Positions 17,143-25,457 of a stretch of 64,000 bases of DNA are shown piece after piece. Under the pieces are notes generated by a model. It saw only the letters and a list, made by a program, of their open reading frames with translations, was not told the DNA's origin and did no database searches. The stretch is from assembly GCF_014656215.1 (NCBI RefSeq), contig NZ_BNBZ01000011.1:124001-188000 (forward strand), given 5' to 3'. The first letter of the stretch is position 1; every line of letters begins with the position of its first letter. This DNA comes from Streptomyces zaomyceticus (GTDB lineage: Bacteria > Actinomycetota > Actinomycetes > Streptomycetales > Streptomycetaceae). The translations under genes and the position numbers were made by a program.

Positions 17143-18410
17143 CCGAGCATGTGCACCTGCTGTGCGTCGGAGGCAGCCGTGAGTTCCCCGCGGTGCTCCG
17201 CGAACTCTCCCCCGACGTCCGGCTGTCGGCGCTGTGCGGCACCGGCCTCGTGAGCCGTCTGAGGTCCCTCGGCGAGCACCGGCGCGTGATCGCCCTCGGC
17301 CCGGACGCCCCGGTCGGGGAGTGGATCGAGCACGCACGGGCCCTGCACCGCATCGACCCCGTCACCCGCGTGGTCGCCTTCGGGGAGTGGGAGCAGGACC
17401 GCGCCGCCGCGGTCGCGGCGGCCCTGGGGCTCCCCATGCACACGGAGGAGACCGTCCACCGGGTCCACAACAAGCGGGCGATGCGCGAGGAGCTGGCACG
17501 CAGGGGAGTGGACGCCACACCGTCCCGGATCGTCTCCGCCGCCGCCGACATCGCCGCGTTCGCCGACGTCCACGGCTACCCCTGCATCGTGAAGCCCGCC
17601 TCGGGGGCCGGCAGCGCCCAGGTGCGCAAGGTGAACGGACCGGACGAGGTGGCCGCGGCGCACGCCGCGGTCACCGCCACCGGACCCTTCGCCGCCGCCG
17701 GCGCCCTGGTCGAGGCCTTCCACGAGGGACCGCAGTTCAGCGTCGAGGCCTTCTCCGAGGACGGCTGGCACGAGATCGTCTGTGTGACACGGAAGTTCTC
17801 CGACCCGGAGACCTTCGTGGAACTCGGCCATGTCGCGCCCGCCCCGCTCTCCGAGGCCGAGAGCGAGGCGATCACCGCCCATGTCCTCGACGTCCTGACG
17901 GCCCTGGACATCGGATTCGGCCCCACCCACACCGAGGTCGTCCTGACCGCCCGCGGGCCCCGCGTGATCGAGACCCATCTGCGGCTGGCCGGGGACGACA
18001 TCCCGCACCTGGTCCGCGACGCCCTCGACGTCGACCTGTTCCGGTACACGGCCCGCCAGGCGCTGGGCGGGACCGGGCTCCTGGACGAGCTCCGCGAGGA
18101 GCTCGCCGAGGCCCGGGAACGGCCGCCGCGGCACGCCGCCATCTGGTACTCGACGGCGCTCGCCCACGGTGTCGTGGAGTCGGTCACCGGCGCGGAGGAG
18201 GCCCGAGGCCTTCCCCATGTCGACGACGTCCGGCTCTTCTTCGGCCCGGGCGACCCGCTCGACCCCGTCCCCTCCTCCGACAGCCGTCTCGCCCTGGCAC
18301 GCGCCCACGGGACCACGCCCGAGGAGGCGGCCGACCGGGCGCGGGAGGCCGTGGCCGGCATCTCGTTCCGCTCCCTGCTGCACAGCAGGACCGGCGACGT
18401 CCTGGTCTGA
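17139..18410 (+). CDS. ATP-grasp carboxylate-amine ligase, single module
   Basis: 423-residue ATP-grasp protein of the carnosine-synthase/PurK-like kind. The N-terminal domain covers about 1-105; 'VHNKRAMREELARRGV' starts the ATP-grasp fold, K152 lies in 'YPCIVKPASGAGS', hinge E192 in 'LVEAFHEG', E266 in 'THTEVVL' and 'VIETHLRLAGDD' (276-287) gives the metal ligands. It is not a close relative of the A or B ligases by eye, so it should have a different acceptor or donor. The ATG overlaps the transporter stop. GAACAAGGAG precedes it. Confidence 0.87.
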   Translation: MTEHVHLLCVGGSREFPAVLRELSPDVRLSALCGTGLVSRLRSLGEHRRVIALGPDAPVGEWIEHARALHRIDPVTRVVAFGEWEQDRAAAVAAALGLPMHTEETVHRVHNKRAMREELARRGVDATPSRIVSAAADIAAFADVHGYPCIVKPASGAGSAQVRKVNGPDEVAAAHAAVTATGPFAAAGALVEAFHEGPQFSVEAFSEDGWHEIVCVTRKFSDPETFVELGHVAPAPLSEAESEAITAHVLDVLTALDIGFGPTHTEVVLTARGPRVIETHLRLAGDDIPHLVRDALDVDLFRYTARQALGGTGLLDELREELAEARERPPRHAAIWYSTALAHGVVESVTGAEEARGLPHVDDVRLFFGPGDPLDPVPSSDSRLALARAHGTTPEEAADRAREAVAGISFRSLLHSRTGDVLV

Positions 18411-18497
18411 CCGGACATCACACAGGTCCGGGCCCCCCTTCCTCTCCGCTCCTTCTCCTCACCCCTCACCCACCACCCTCTGGAAGAGAGATCCCTC

Positions 18498-19130
18498 ATG
18501 AGCGTCATCGACGGCTACCCCACCACCGCCCTCTCCACCGCCACCGTCCGTGCCCGCGTGCCGATCGGCATGGACCGGGGCCGCCCCGTCCGGGCCGACA
18601 TGATCAGCTTCGAAGGGCTCGCGGACTCCGGCGAGCACGTCGCCGTCCAGGTGCCCGCGGTCGCCGGCCGGATCCCGCTGGTCCGCATCCACAGCGAGTG
18701 CCTGACGGGCGACGTGTTCGGCTCGAAGCGCTGCGACTGCGGCCCGCAGCTCGACGAGGGCCTGGACGCCGTCGCCGAGGACGGCGGCGCGGTCCTCTAC
18801 CTGCGCCAGGAGGGCCGTGGCATCGGCCTCTACAACAAGCTCGACGCGTACGTCCTCCAGGACACGAACGTCGACACCTTCTCCGCCAACCGGATGCTGG
18901 GCCGCGGGGACGACGAGCGCCAGTACGCCGTGGCCGCGCAGATGCTGCGGGCCCTCGGCCTGGAGCGGATCCGGCTGCTCACCAACAACCCGGAGAAGGT
19001 CCGCCAGCTCCGCGAGTACGGCATCGACGTGGTCGACGTGGTGCCCACCCGGGTGCACTCCAACCCCGACAACGAGCGCTACCTGTGGGCCAAGGCCTCC
19101 CTCGGCGGCCACACCCTCGCCGTCTCCTAG
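18498..19130 (+). CDS. ribA: GTP cyclohydrolase II
   Basis: 210-residue stand-alone GTP cyclohydrolase II, which opens GTP to 2,5-diamino-6-ribosylamino-4-pyrimidinone 5'-phosphate, formate and pyrophosphate. The zinc cysteines are C68, C79 and C81 in 'SECLTGDVFGSKRCDCG', and 'YLRQEGRGIGLYNK' forms the GTP site. Tyr118 in 'DAYVLQD' corresponds to E. coli Tyr105; I recall that Met at this site in one S. coelicolor paralogue stops the reaction at the formamido intermediate. The Tyr here predicts the full reaction. An 87-bp pyrimidine-rich spacer precedes ATG 18498. With the RibD-like genes it forms a riboflavin-style pyrimidine arm. Ordinary riboflavin synthesis is the alternative, but the partner rib genes are absent. 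Confidence 0.92.
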   Translation: MSVIDGYPTTALSTATVRARVPIGMDRGRPVRADMISFEGLADSGEHVAVQVPAVAGRIPLVRIHSECLTGDVFGSKRCDCGPQLDEGLDAVAEDGGAVLYLRQEGRGIGLYNKLDAYVLQDTNVDTFSANRMLGRGDDERQYAVAAQMLRALGLERIRLLTNNPEKVRQLREYGIDVVDVVPTRVHSNPDNERYLWAKASLGGHTLAVS

Positions 19131-19149
19131 TCCGGCGGAGAACGGGGCA

Positions 19150-20208
19150 ATGATGACTGTGCACAGCATGCTTGCGGCGGGCGCGGACGTACTGGACGAG
19201 AACCTCGGCCGGCTGCGGGACGCGGGCCCGGAGTACGGGGGGACGCTCACCAACCACGCCCCCATGGTCGCGGAGGCACTGGTCTCCCTGCGGCGGCCCG
19301 AACTCGTCGAGGACTGGATCAGCGCCTATCTTCCGCAGCTCGACGAGCCGTTCGGACCGCTGGAACCGATCCCCGCGACCCATTGGCGGACGGCCCTGGG
19401 CGACCTGCGCCGGGCCACCGACTGGCAGACGTTCTTCGCCACCGAGATCGCCCGGGACGGCTGGCGCACGGCCCTCCACACGTGGTGGCCCCGGCTGCTG
19501 CCCGGTGTGGCCGCGGGGGCCACGCACGGGGTGATCCGCACCTCCCACGCCGTCCGCGGCCTGGCGGCCGGCGACACCGAGGAGCGCCGCGCCGAGTTCG
19601 CCACCGCCCTCGCCTACTGGGCGGCGCGCTACGCCCCCCTCCCCGGTCTGCCGCTCGGCACCGGACGACTGCCCCTCGCGCGGGCGGTCGAGGGGATCCC
19701 CCTGCACCCCGGGGGCGTCCACCCCGGCCTGATCCGCGACCGCCTGAACACGGTGGCCGACATCGACGGGTTCCCTGCCGCGGTGTCCGCCCTGCGGGCG
19801 CCCGAGGACGTCGGCGCCGCGATGTCGGACCTCGCGGCCACGTTCGCCCGGGTGTTCCTGACCCAGGGGCGTCGCTGGCCCACCGCCTTCGTCCACGCGG
19901 TCACCGCCCCCGTCGCGGCCGGATCGGTGCTGCCGCTCCTCCCCGCCGACACGGCACGGGCCACGCACGACGCGCTCTGGCGACTGGCTGCCGGGCTCTA
20001 CTCCGTGCACGCTCCGGACGCCGAGACGGAGCCGCTGCCCCTGGGAGAGCCGGCGGCGGAGGAGGACCTGATCGACCGGGCGGTCGCCAACGGCGACGAG
20101 CACGCCATCAAGCTCACCGAGGCGTGCCTGCGCCAGTACCGCTCGACCGGCGACCACATGCTGCTGCACGCGGCGGAGCACGGTCTGACGCTGCTGCCCG
20201 AAGCGTGA
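19150..20208 (+). CDS. Questin-oxidase-like protein (DUF4243-like)
   Basis: 352-residue soluble, mostly helical protein. The N-terminal 'LTNHAPMVAEALVSL' and the scattered histidines ('THGVIRTSHAVRGL', 'FVHAVTAP', 'DEHAIKL', 'DHMLLHAAEHG') resemble the questin oxidase family of cofactor-poor oxygenases known from fungal Baeyer-Villiger-type ring opening. The start is ATG 19150 or 19153; a GGAG lies upstream. It sits 19 bp after ribA and before the amidohydrolase, so it may oxidise or cleave a GTP-derived ring. The family match is by pattern and the chemistry is open. Confidence 0.6.
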   Translation: MMTVHSMLAAGADVLDENLGRLRDAGPEYGGTLTNHAPMVAEALVSLRRPELVEDWISAYLPQLDEPFGPLEPIPATHWRTALGDLRRATDWQTFFATEIARDGWRTALHTWWPRLLPGVAAGATHGVIRTSHAVRGLAAGDTEERRAEFATALAYWAARYAPLPGLPLGTGRLPLARAVEGIPLHPGGVHPGLIRDRLNTVADIDGFPAAVSALRAPEDVGAAMSDLAATFARVFLTQGRRWPTAFVHAVTAPVAAGSVLPLLPADTARATHDALWRLAAGLYSVHAPDAETEPLPLGEPAAEEDLIDRAVANGDEHAIKLTEACLRQYRSTGDHMLLHAAEHGLTLLPEA

Positions 20209-20264
20209 GCGGCGGGGCGTGACGACACACCGACAACACACCGACAACACACATGGAGGAGTAT

Positions 20265-21452
20265 GTGAACGACCTGGTACTCCGCTCCGGCCGTCTCTGG
20301 GGGCGGACCGGAACCGAGGACGTCGTCGTCCGAGGTGACCGGATCGTGGGCATCGTGCCGTCGGGGGAGGAGCGGCCGGTCGCCGGCTCTCCCCCGGCGA
20401 CGGTGGTCGATGCCATGGAGCGGGTCGTTCTGCCGGGGCTGATCAACGCCCACTGCCACATCGACAAGACGCTCTGGGGCGGCCCCTGGGTCCCCCACAC
20501 GGCGAGCCACGAACTCCAGGGCATGATCGGCAACGGCCGTCGGCGCCGGGGCGAGCTGGGCATCCCCCACGAGGACCGGATGGCCGGGCTCCTCGCCGAC
20601 ATGGCGGCGGCCGGCACGACCCATGTCCGCACGCACACCGACATCGACCCCGACATCGGCCTGTCCGGTGTGGAGGCCGTCATGGCGGCCGCGGAGCGGG
20701 TCTCCGGTTCCCTGACCGTCGAGCAGGTGGCCTTCCCCCAGAGCGGTCTGCTGGTGGAGGGGGACACCGTCGAACTCATGGAGGCCGCCCTGCGGATGGG
20801 CGTGACGACGATCGGCGGCCTCGACCCCGCGGGGGTCGACGGCGACCCGGTGGCCCACCTCGACGTGGTGTTCGGACTCGCCGAGAAATACGGGGCGAAG
20901 GTCGACATCCACCTCCACGACGGAGGAACACTCGGCCTGTGGCAGGTGGGGCTGATCGCCGAGCGGACGAAGGCGCTCTCGCTCCAGGGCCGGGTCGCCA
21001 TCAGCCACGCCTTCGCCGTGGGCGAGGTGTCCCGCCCGGAGCAGCGACGCGTCGCGGACCTGCTGGCCGGCGCGGGCATGGCGCTCTTCACCTGCGCGGG
21101 CTTCAGCGACCCGATCCCCGCACCGGCCGTCATGCGGGCCGCGGGAGTGCCCATGGGCCTCGGCACCGACGGCATCCGGGACCTGTGGAGTCCGCACGGC
21201 TCCGCCGACATGCTCGTACGTGTCGGCCAGCTGGCCGTGCGCAGCGGGTTCAAGAGCGAGGAGGAGATCGAACTCGCTCTGTGGACGGCCACGGAGGGCG
21301 CGGCGGAGGCACTCGGACTCGACGGGTACGGGCTCCGCGAGGGAGCCACGGCCGACTTCACCGTCGTCGAAGGCGTCTCGGCGGCCCACGCCGTCGTCGA
21401 GCACCTGCCGCGGCGGCATGTGTTCAAGGCGGGTGCACGGCTCACGACCTGA
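20265..21452 (+). CDS. Amidohydrolase, cytosine-deaminase-like
   Basis: 395-residue metal-dependent hydrolase of the CodA/isopropylammelide type. 'NAHCHIDK' supplies the HxH pair, 'DIHLHDGG' and 'ISHAFAV' the next histidines and 'GLGTDGIRDLWSPHG' the catalytic aspartate, in the same order and spacing style as cytosine deaminase. GTG 20265 is preferred over ATG 20253 because GGAGGAG lies just before it and nothing resembling a ribosome site precedes the ATG. Last gene of the rightward operon. It likely hydrolyses an amino group or ring bond of the GTP-derived pyrimidine. An 11-bp repeat (ACACCGACAAC, twice) lies just upstream. Confidence 0.82.
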   Translation: MNDLVLRSGRLWGRTGTEDVVVRGDRIVGIVPSGEERPVAGSPPATVVDAMERVVLPGLINAHCHIDKTLWGGPWVPHTASHELQGMIGNGRRRRGELGIPHEDRMAGLLADMAAAGTTHVRTHTDIDPDIGLSGVEAVMAAAERVSGSLTVEQVAFPQSGLLVEGDTVELMEAALRMGVTTIGGLDPAGVDGDPVAHLDVVFGLAEKYGAKVDIHLHDGGTLGLWQVGLIAERTKALSLQGRVAISHAFAVGEVSRPEQRRVADLLAGAGMALFTCAGFSDPIPAPAVMRAAGVPMGLGTDGIRDLWSPHGSADMLVRVGQLAVRSGFKSEEEIELALWTATEGAAEALGLDGYGLREGATADFTVVEGVSAAHAVVEHLPRRHVFKAGARLTT

Positions 21453-21610
21453 CGGCACGAGACGTGGGGGGCCCGGCTTGTGCGGCGGGCCGGCGGGCGG
21501 CGGCCCCGTCCGTCGCCCTCCCGTCGTCGTCGCACACGAAAGCGGCCTTCGCGCCGGACACGGCCCCCGGCGGGGAGTGCGCATGTCCGACCCGAAGGCC
21601 GCGCAGTCGC

Positions 21611-21654
21611 CCGGCGCCGGGCCCGCAGGTCCGGCGCCGGCGCCGCGTTTTCCG
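21611..21654 (+). terminator. Candidate terminator of the rightward operon
   Basis: CCGGCGCCGG occurs at 21611-21620 and 21631-21640. The sequence is self-complementary, so the copies can pair across a 10-base loop, and GCGTTTTCC follows. It lies between the convergent amidohydrolase and DAHP synthase genes. Confidence 0.55.
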
Positions 21655-21657
21655 GCT

Positions 21658-22836
21658 CTAGCCCCGGAACCCGGTGAACATCCCGGCCACGGCCCCCGCC
21701 AGCGCCAGCGTCTGGACGCGGTTGAGCCGGGGATCGCAGGTGCTCGTGTACCGCTCGGCCAGATCGGCCTCCGTGAGGGCCTCCGGCCCGCCGACGCACT
21801 CGGTCACGGCATCGGCGCTGAACTCGAGGTGCAGCCCGCCGGGCCGGGTGCCGAGCTCCCGGTGCACCTCGAAGAAGCCCCGTACCTCGTCCAGGACGTC
21901 GTCGTAGCGACGCGTCTTGAGGCCGCCCGAGGTCGTGTACGTGTTGCCGTGCATCGGGTCGCAGACCCAGACGGCCTCGATGCCCTCGGCCCGGGCCTTC
22001 TCCACCAGGACCGGCATCAGATCGCGGATCCTGTCACTGCCCATGCGGGTGATGAAGCTGAGGCGGCCGGGGACCCGGTCGGGGTCGATGCGCGCGGCGA
22101 GCGCGAGCACGTCGTCGGCGTCGGCGGTCGGGCCCAGTTTGACGCCGACCGGATTGGCGACGGTCGCCGCGAACTCCACGTGGGCGCCGTGGTGCTGCCG
22201 GGTCCGCTCGCCCAGCCAGAGGTAGTGACCCGACAGGCCGTACCTGTCCCCGGTCACCGGGTCCCGCCGGGTGAGGGCGTTCTCGTACTCCAGGATCAAC
22301 GCCTCGTGGCTGGTGAAGAACTCCCGGCCGGCCCCCTCGCGTGCCACCGAGACGGCCTCGCGGGCATGGTCGTAGGCGCGGAGCAGCCGGGTGGGGTCGG
22401 GACGCCGGGAACCGGCCGTGGGCTCGGCCCCGTTGACCAGGTCGCCCCGGTAGACGGGGAGGACGACGCCGTCCACCAGCTCGGTCGGCTGGGAGCGCGG
22501 CTTCGCGAACTGGCCCGCCATGCGGCCCAGGACGGTCACCGGACGGCCCAGTGAGGGCTCGATCAGAGCGGCGGCCTCGGCGAGCAGCGCGAGCTTGGCG
22601 CGCACGGGGCCGGGGGCGGTGTCCGCGAAGGTCTCCGCGCAGTCGCCGCCCTGGAGGAGGAACCCGTGGCCGGTGGCGGCCTCGGCGAGCCGGCCGCGGA
22701 GCCGGTCGCACTCCTCCGGCCGTACGAGGGGCGGGCGGTCGGACAGTTCGCCGGCGGCGGCCAGCAGGGCGGCGCGGTCCGGCCAGTCGGGCTGCTGGGC
22801 GGCGGGGCGCGGCGGGGCGAGTGTGGCGGGTGTCAT
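21658..22836 (-). CDS. 3-deoxy-D-arabino-heptulosonate 7-phosphate synthase, class II
   Basis: 392-residue class II DAHP synthase, the entry enzyme of the shikimate pathway (phosphoenolpyruvate plus erythrose 4-phosphate). Motifs include 'LLQGGDCAETF', 'GQFAKPRS', 'FFTSHEALILEYE', 'SGHYLWLGERTRQ', 'NPVGVKLGP', 'RLSFITRMG' and 'VWVCDPMHGNT'. It is about 70 residues shorter than housekeeping actinobacterial enzymes, which carry extra N-terminal regulatory segments. Shortened forms like this often occur in secondary-metabolite clusters and may escape aromatic feedback. ATG 22836 has AAGGAAAG upstream. Last gene of the second leftward operon, where it would boost chorismate for the chorismatase. 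Confidence 0.92.
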   Translation of the reverse strand: MTPATLAPPRPAAQQPDWPDRAALLAAAGELSDRPPLVRPEECDRLRGRLAEAATGHGFLLQGGDCAETFADTAPGPVRAKLALLAEAAALIEPSLGRPVTVLGRMAGQFAKPRSQPTELVDGVVLPVYRGDLVNGAEPTAGSRRPDPTRLLRAYDHAREAVSVAREGAGREFFTSHEALILEYENALTRRDPVTGDRYGLSGHYLWLGERTRQHHGAHVEFAATVANPVGVKLGPTADADDVLALAARIDPDRVPGRLSFITRMGSDRIRDLMPVLVEKARAEGIEAVWVCDPMHGNTYTTSGGLKTRRYDDVLDEVRGFFEVHRELGTRPGGLHLEFSADAVTECVGGPEALTEADLAERYTSTCDPRLNRVQTLALAGAVAGMFTGFRG

Positions 22837-22900
22837 GACGGAGGTCTTTCCTTGGAAGAGAGTGCCGGGCAGCGGCGGAGGAGAGGGGCGGGGGCCGCGG

Positions 22901-24151
22901 TCAGCCGCCCGCCACCGCCTCCCGCTCGGCCGCGGCCGCGGTGGTCGCACGGCGGCGCGGCGCGGCCGCCCAGGTGACGAGGGCGAGCACGGCGGCCGCC
23001 GCGAGCAGCAGGAGCCAGTAGCGGCCGCCGAGCTGCGCCGGGCCGATCGCGGAGGAGGCGGCGGTGTTGGCGAGGGTTCCGCCGAGGGCCATGCCGAGAC
23101 CGACCATGCCGAAGGCGGTGGCGCGCTGCTCGGCGGGGACGGCGTGGGCGACCTCGCTGTCGAGCCGGGGGTCGATGACCACCTCTCCGACGGTGAAGAG
23201 CACGACACCGAGGAGGAGGAAGGTGATGGAGCCCTGGCCGAACAGGCCGAAGCCGAGGGCCATCGTGCCCAGACCGGCCGCGATGACGGCCGCCGCGTTC
23301 GTCAGGCGTCCCAGGCGGGCGGAGAGCACCAGCTGCAGGACGACGACGGCCACCGCGTTGACCGTGTAGAGCACACCGACGAACGCCTGGCCCTGTTCGG
23401 CGGCCGCCGTGATGGGCATGGCGTACTCGACCTGCACGTAGCAGAAGCCGAAGACGACGGCCGTCGCGATGATCCAGATCATGCGCGGGCAGGTGCGCAG
23501 GATCTGGAGCATGCCCGGCTTCGCGGGCGCCGGCGTGCCCGCGGTGCCCTCGGCGGGGCGCGCCGGGGTGTGCGGGATCCGGTGGCGCAGTTGCCAGAAC
23601 GGCACCAGCAGGGCGAGGAACAGTGCCGACGCGGCGAGGAAGCCGATGCTCGGAGTGGAGAGCAGCAGGAGCAGGCCGCCGGCGAGCGGGCCGAGCGCGG
23701 TGCCCGCGTTGTTCGCGGTGCTGCGCAGGGCGAAGATCGCGGTGGTCGCCGCCTGGCCCTCGATCAGCCGGGACAGGGCCGCCTTGCCCGCCGGGATGTA
23801 CAGGGCGCTGCCGAGACCGAGGAGGCCGCAGGCGAGCACGGCACCGGCGTCCGACACCGCGGTGACGACCAGCAGGTAGGAGAGCGCGCGCATCAGCAGG
23901 CCGAGGCACATGGTCGGTACGGTGCCGATCCGGTCGGCCAGCGAACCGCCGAAGACCATCAGGCCCTGCTGGGCCCAGAGCTTGGCGGTGAACGCGGCGC
24001 CGACGGCCCAGGGGGAGATGCCCTGCTCGACGGTGAGATAGACCGCGAGATAGGGCAGGACGAGATTGCTGCCGAAGGTGATCGCGAAGTTCCCGAAGAG
24101 CAGCAGCAGGCATCCGGGGGTCTTACGGACGAGGGCGAAGGTCTCGCGCAC
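22901..24151 (-). CDS. MFS transporter, probable product exporter 2
   Basis: 416-residue membrane protein with about 12 hydrophobic segments, similar in style to MdtH-type drug exporters. 'GGSLADRIGTVPTM' is motif A; 'FGFCYVQVEYAMPI' is a polar membrane segment in the second half. The start is GTG 24151 with GGGAG upstream, 31 bp after ligase A2. Different in sequence from the first cluster MFS, so the two may export different forms or one may import. Either could confer self-resistance. Confidence 0.84.
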   Translation of the reverse strand: MRETFALVRKTPGCLLLLFGNFAITFGSNLVLPYLAVYLTVEQGISPWAVGAAFTAKLWAQQGLMVFGGSLADRIGTVPTMCLGLLMRALSYLLVVTAVSDAGAVLACGLLGLGSALYIPAGKAALSRLIEGQAATTAIFALRSTANNAGTALGPLAGGLLLLLSTPSIGFLAASALFLALLVPFWQLRHRIPHTPARPAEGTAGTPAPAKPGMLQILRTCPRMIWIIATAVVFGFCYVQVEYAMPITAAAEQGQAFVGVLYTVNAVAVVVLQLVLSARLGRLTNAAAVIAAGLGTMALGFGLFGQGSITFLLLGVVLFTVGEVVIDPRLDSEVAHAVPAEQRATAFGMVGLGMALGGTLANTAASSAIGPAQLGGRYWLLLLAAAAVLALVTWAAAPRRRATTAAAAEREAVAGG

Positions 24152-24182
24152 TACATGCTCCCGTGGTCGAGGCTGCGGATGG

Positions 24183-25457
24183 TCATGCCGTGGTCCCCCC
24201 GGTCGGGGTCTGCGGCTCGGGCTCGGGCTCGGGCTCGATCACGGTCTCGGTCTCGACCCAGGTCCGCAGCCGGCCGATCGCCTGCTCCACCTCGGCCCGG
24301 GTCGAGCCGACGGCGAGGGCCGAGGCGAAGTTGTCCACGCTGGCGTGCGCGGTGCCCAGGCGGGTCCCCGCGGCCACCGACACCGTGAAGCTGCTGATGC
24401 CCGGGACGCGGCATTCGCCGGGGACGGCGCGGAGGAGTCCGGGGCGGGGCGGGAAGAGGGCGAGTCCACCGATCCTGGCCGGTTCCGAGGGGATCCGGGG
24501 GAGCTCGTGGCCGGCCAGGGCTCGGATGTAGAGCTTGGGCAGGTGGAGTCCGAACCCGAGGCGGATTTGTTCTTCGATGCGGCCGCCGGCCATGCGGCAG
24601 GCGATTTCGTTGAGGAGGAGGCCGTGGGGGGTGCCGAAGATTTCGGCGTGGAAGATGGTGGTGGTGGGGGTGGGGAGGGTTTCGAGGGTGGTGGTGGTGA
24701 GCTTGCGGAGGTCGTCGAGGCGGGGGTCGTCGGCGTCGAGCATGGTGCTGTGGAGCATGTGGCCGTCGAGCATGCCGAGGCAGGTGGTGGTGCCTTGGGT
24801 GGAGGGCCAGATGAGTTGGATGTGGCCGTCGACGACGAGGCCGTCGATGTGGAAGAGCTCGTGTTCGACGTGGGCCTCGACGAGGAGGGGTGCGCCGTCG
24901 TCGGTGCCGAGTTGGGTGGTGCGGGTGGCGTAGTTCCAGAGTTCGTCCTCGTTGTGGAGGACTTCGACGCCCATGGAGCCGCCGCCTCGGCGGGGCTTGA
25001 CGACGATGGGGAAGCCGTGTTCCTGGGTGAAGCGGATCAGGGAGGTGATGTCGGGTGCCGGGGCGTAGGGGGCGAGGGGGACGCCGGCTTCGCGGAGCAG
25101 GTCCTTCATGATCAGCTTGTCGCGGAAGGCGAGGGCGCTTTCCTCGCTCTGACCTGCCAGGCCGAGGAGGTCCCGCAGTCGGGCGGCGCGCAGCAGGTCG
25201 AACTCGGAGAGGGCGATGATCTCGTCGAAGCCGAACTCGGCGTGCAGACGCAGGGCTTCACGTTCCACCGCGACACTGTCGTGGTAGTCCACCAGCGGAA
25301 CCGCCGCGTCGAAGGAGGCGAGCTGCTCGCCGCGGATCTCGTCGTCGGCGCTCAGCGCACGGGCGTCCGTGAGGAGCAGGAGCCGGTGACCGTCGCCCAT
25401 CCACTCCCGGTACGGACGGATCGCGAGGGCGCTGCGGTTGAGGATCAGGTAGTTCAC
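24183..25457 (-). CDS. ATP-grasp amide ligase, copy A2
   Basis: 424-residue paralogue of ligase A1 at 2904-4166. The ATP-grasp landmarks are the same, with the lysine in 'FPIVVKPRRGGGSMG' and metal ligands in 'FHAEIFG' and 'LNEIACRMAGG'. Only the first 55 or so and last 110 or so residues differ appreciably; the core is almost identical. The C-terminus ends in a Glu-Pro repeat (EPEPEPEP). Its GTG start overlaps the B2 stop (GTGA, 25454-25457), repeating the B1-A1 layout. Because the ATP and catalytic core is shared, specificity differences from A1 should lie in the two ends. It might also be a redundant copy. Confidence 0.88.
   Translation of the reverse strand: MNYLILNRSALAIRPYREWMGDGHRLLLLTDARALSADDEIRGEQLASFDAAVPLVDYHDSVAVEREALRLHAEFGFDEIIALSEFDLLRAARLRDLLGLAGQSEESALAFRDKLIMKDLLREAGVPLAPYAPAPDITSLIRFTQEHGFPIVVKPRRGGGSMGVEVLHNEDELWNYATRTTQLGTDDGAPLLVEAHVEHELFHIDGLVVDGHIQLIWPSTQGTTTCLGMLDGHMLHSTMLDADDPRLDDLRKLTTTTLETLPTPTTTIFHAEIFGTPHGLLLNEIACRMAGGRIEEQIRLGFGLHLPKLYIRALAGHELPRIPSEPARIGGLALFPPRPGLLRAVPGECRVPGISSFTVSVAAGTRLGTAHASVDNFASALAVGSTRAEVEQAIGRLRTWVETETVIEPEPEPEPQTPTGGTTA
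24538..25295 (-). repeat. 758-bp near-identical tract shared with 3238-3995
   Basis: Second copy of the tract described at 3238-3995, same orientation, constant offset of 21,300 bases, five substitutions and no gaps by eye. A further 57-bp identical block occurs at 24415-24471. Confidence 0.95.

Noticed and set aside
18411..18497. FMN riboswitch before ribA
   Set aside because: The 87-bp leader is too short and pyrimidine-rich, with no conserved RFN-type pairing that I can see.
3238..25295. Insertion sequence or transposon as the cause of the duplicated ligase tract
   Set aside because: No transposase, terminal inverted repeats or target duplications; the tract lies inside coding sequence of paralogues, so gene conversion fits better.
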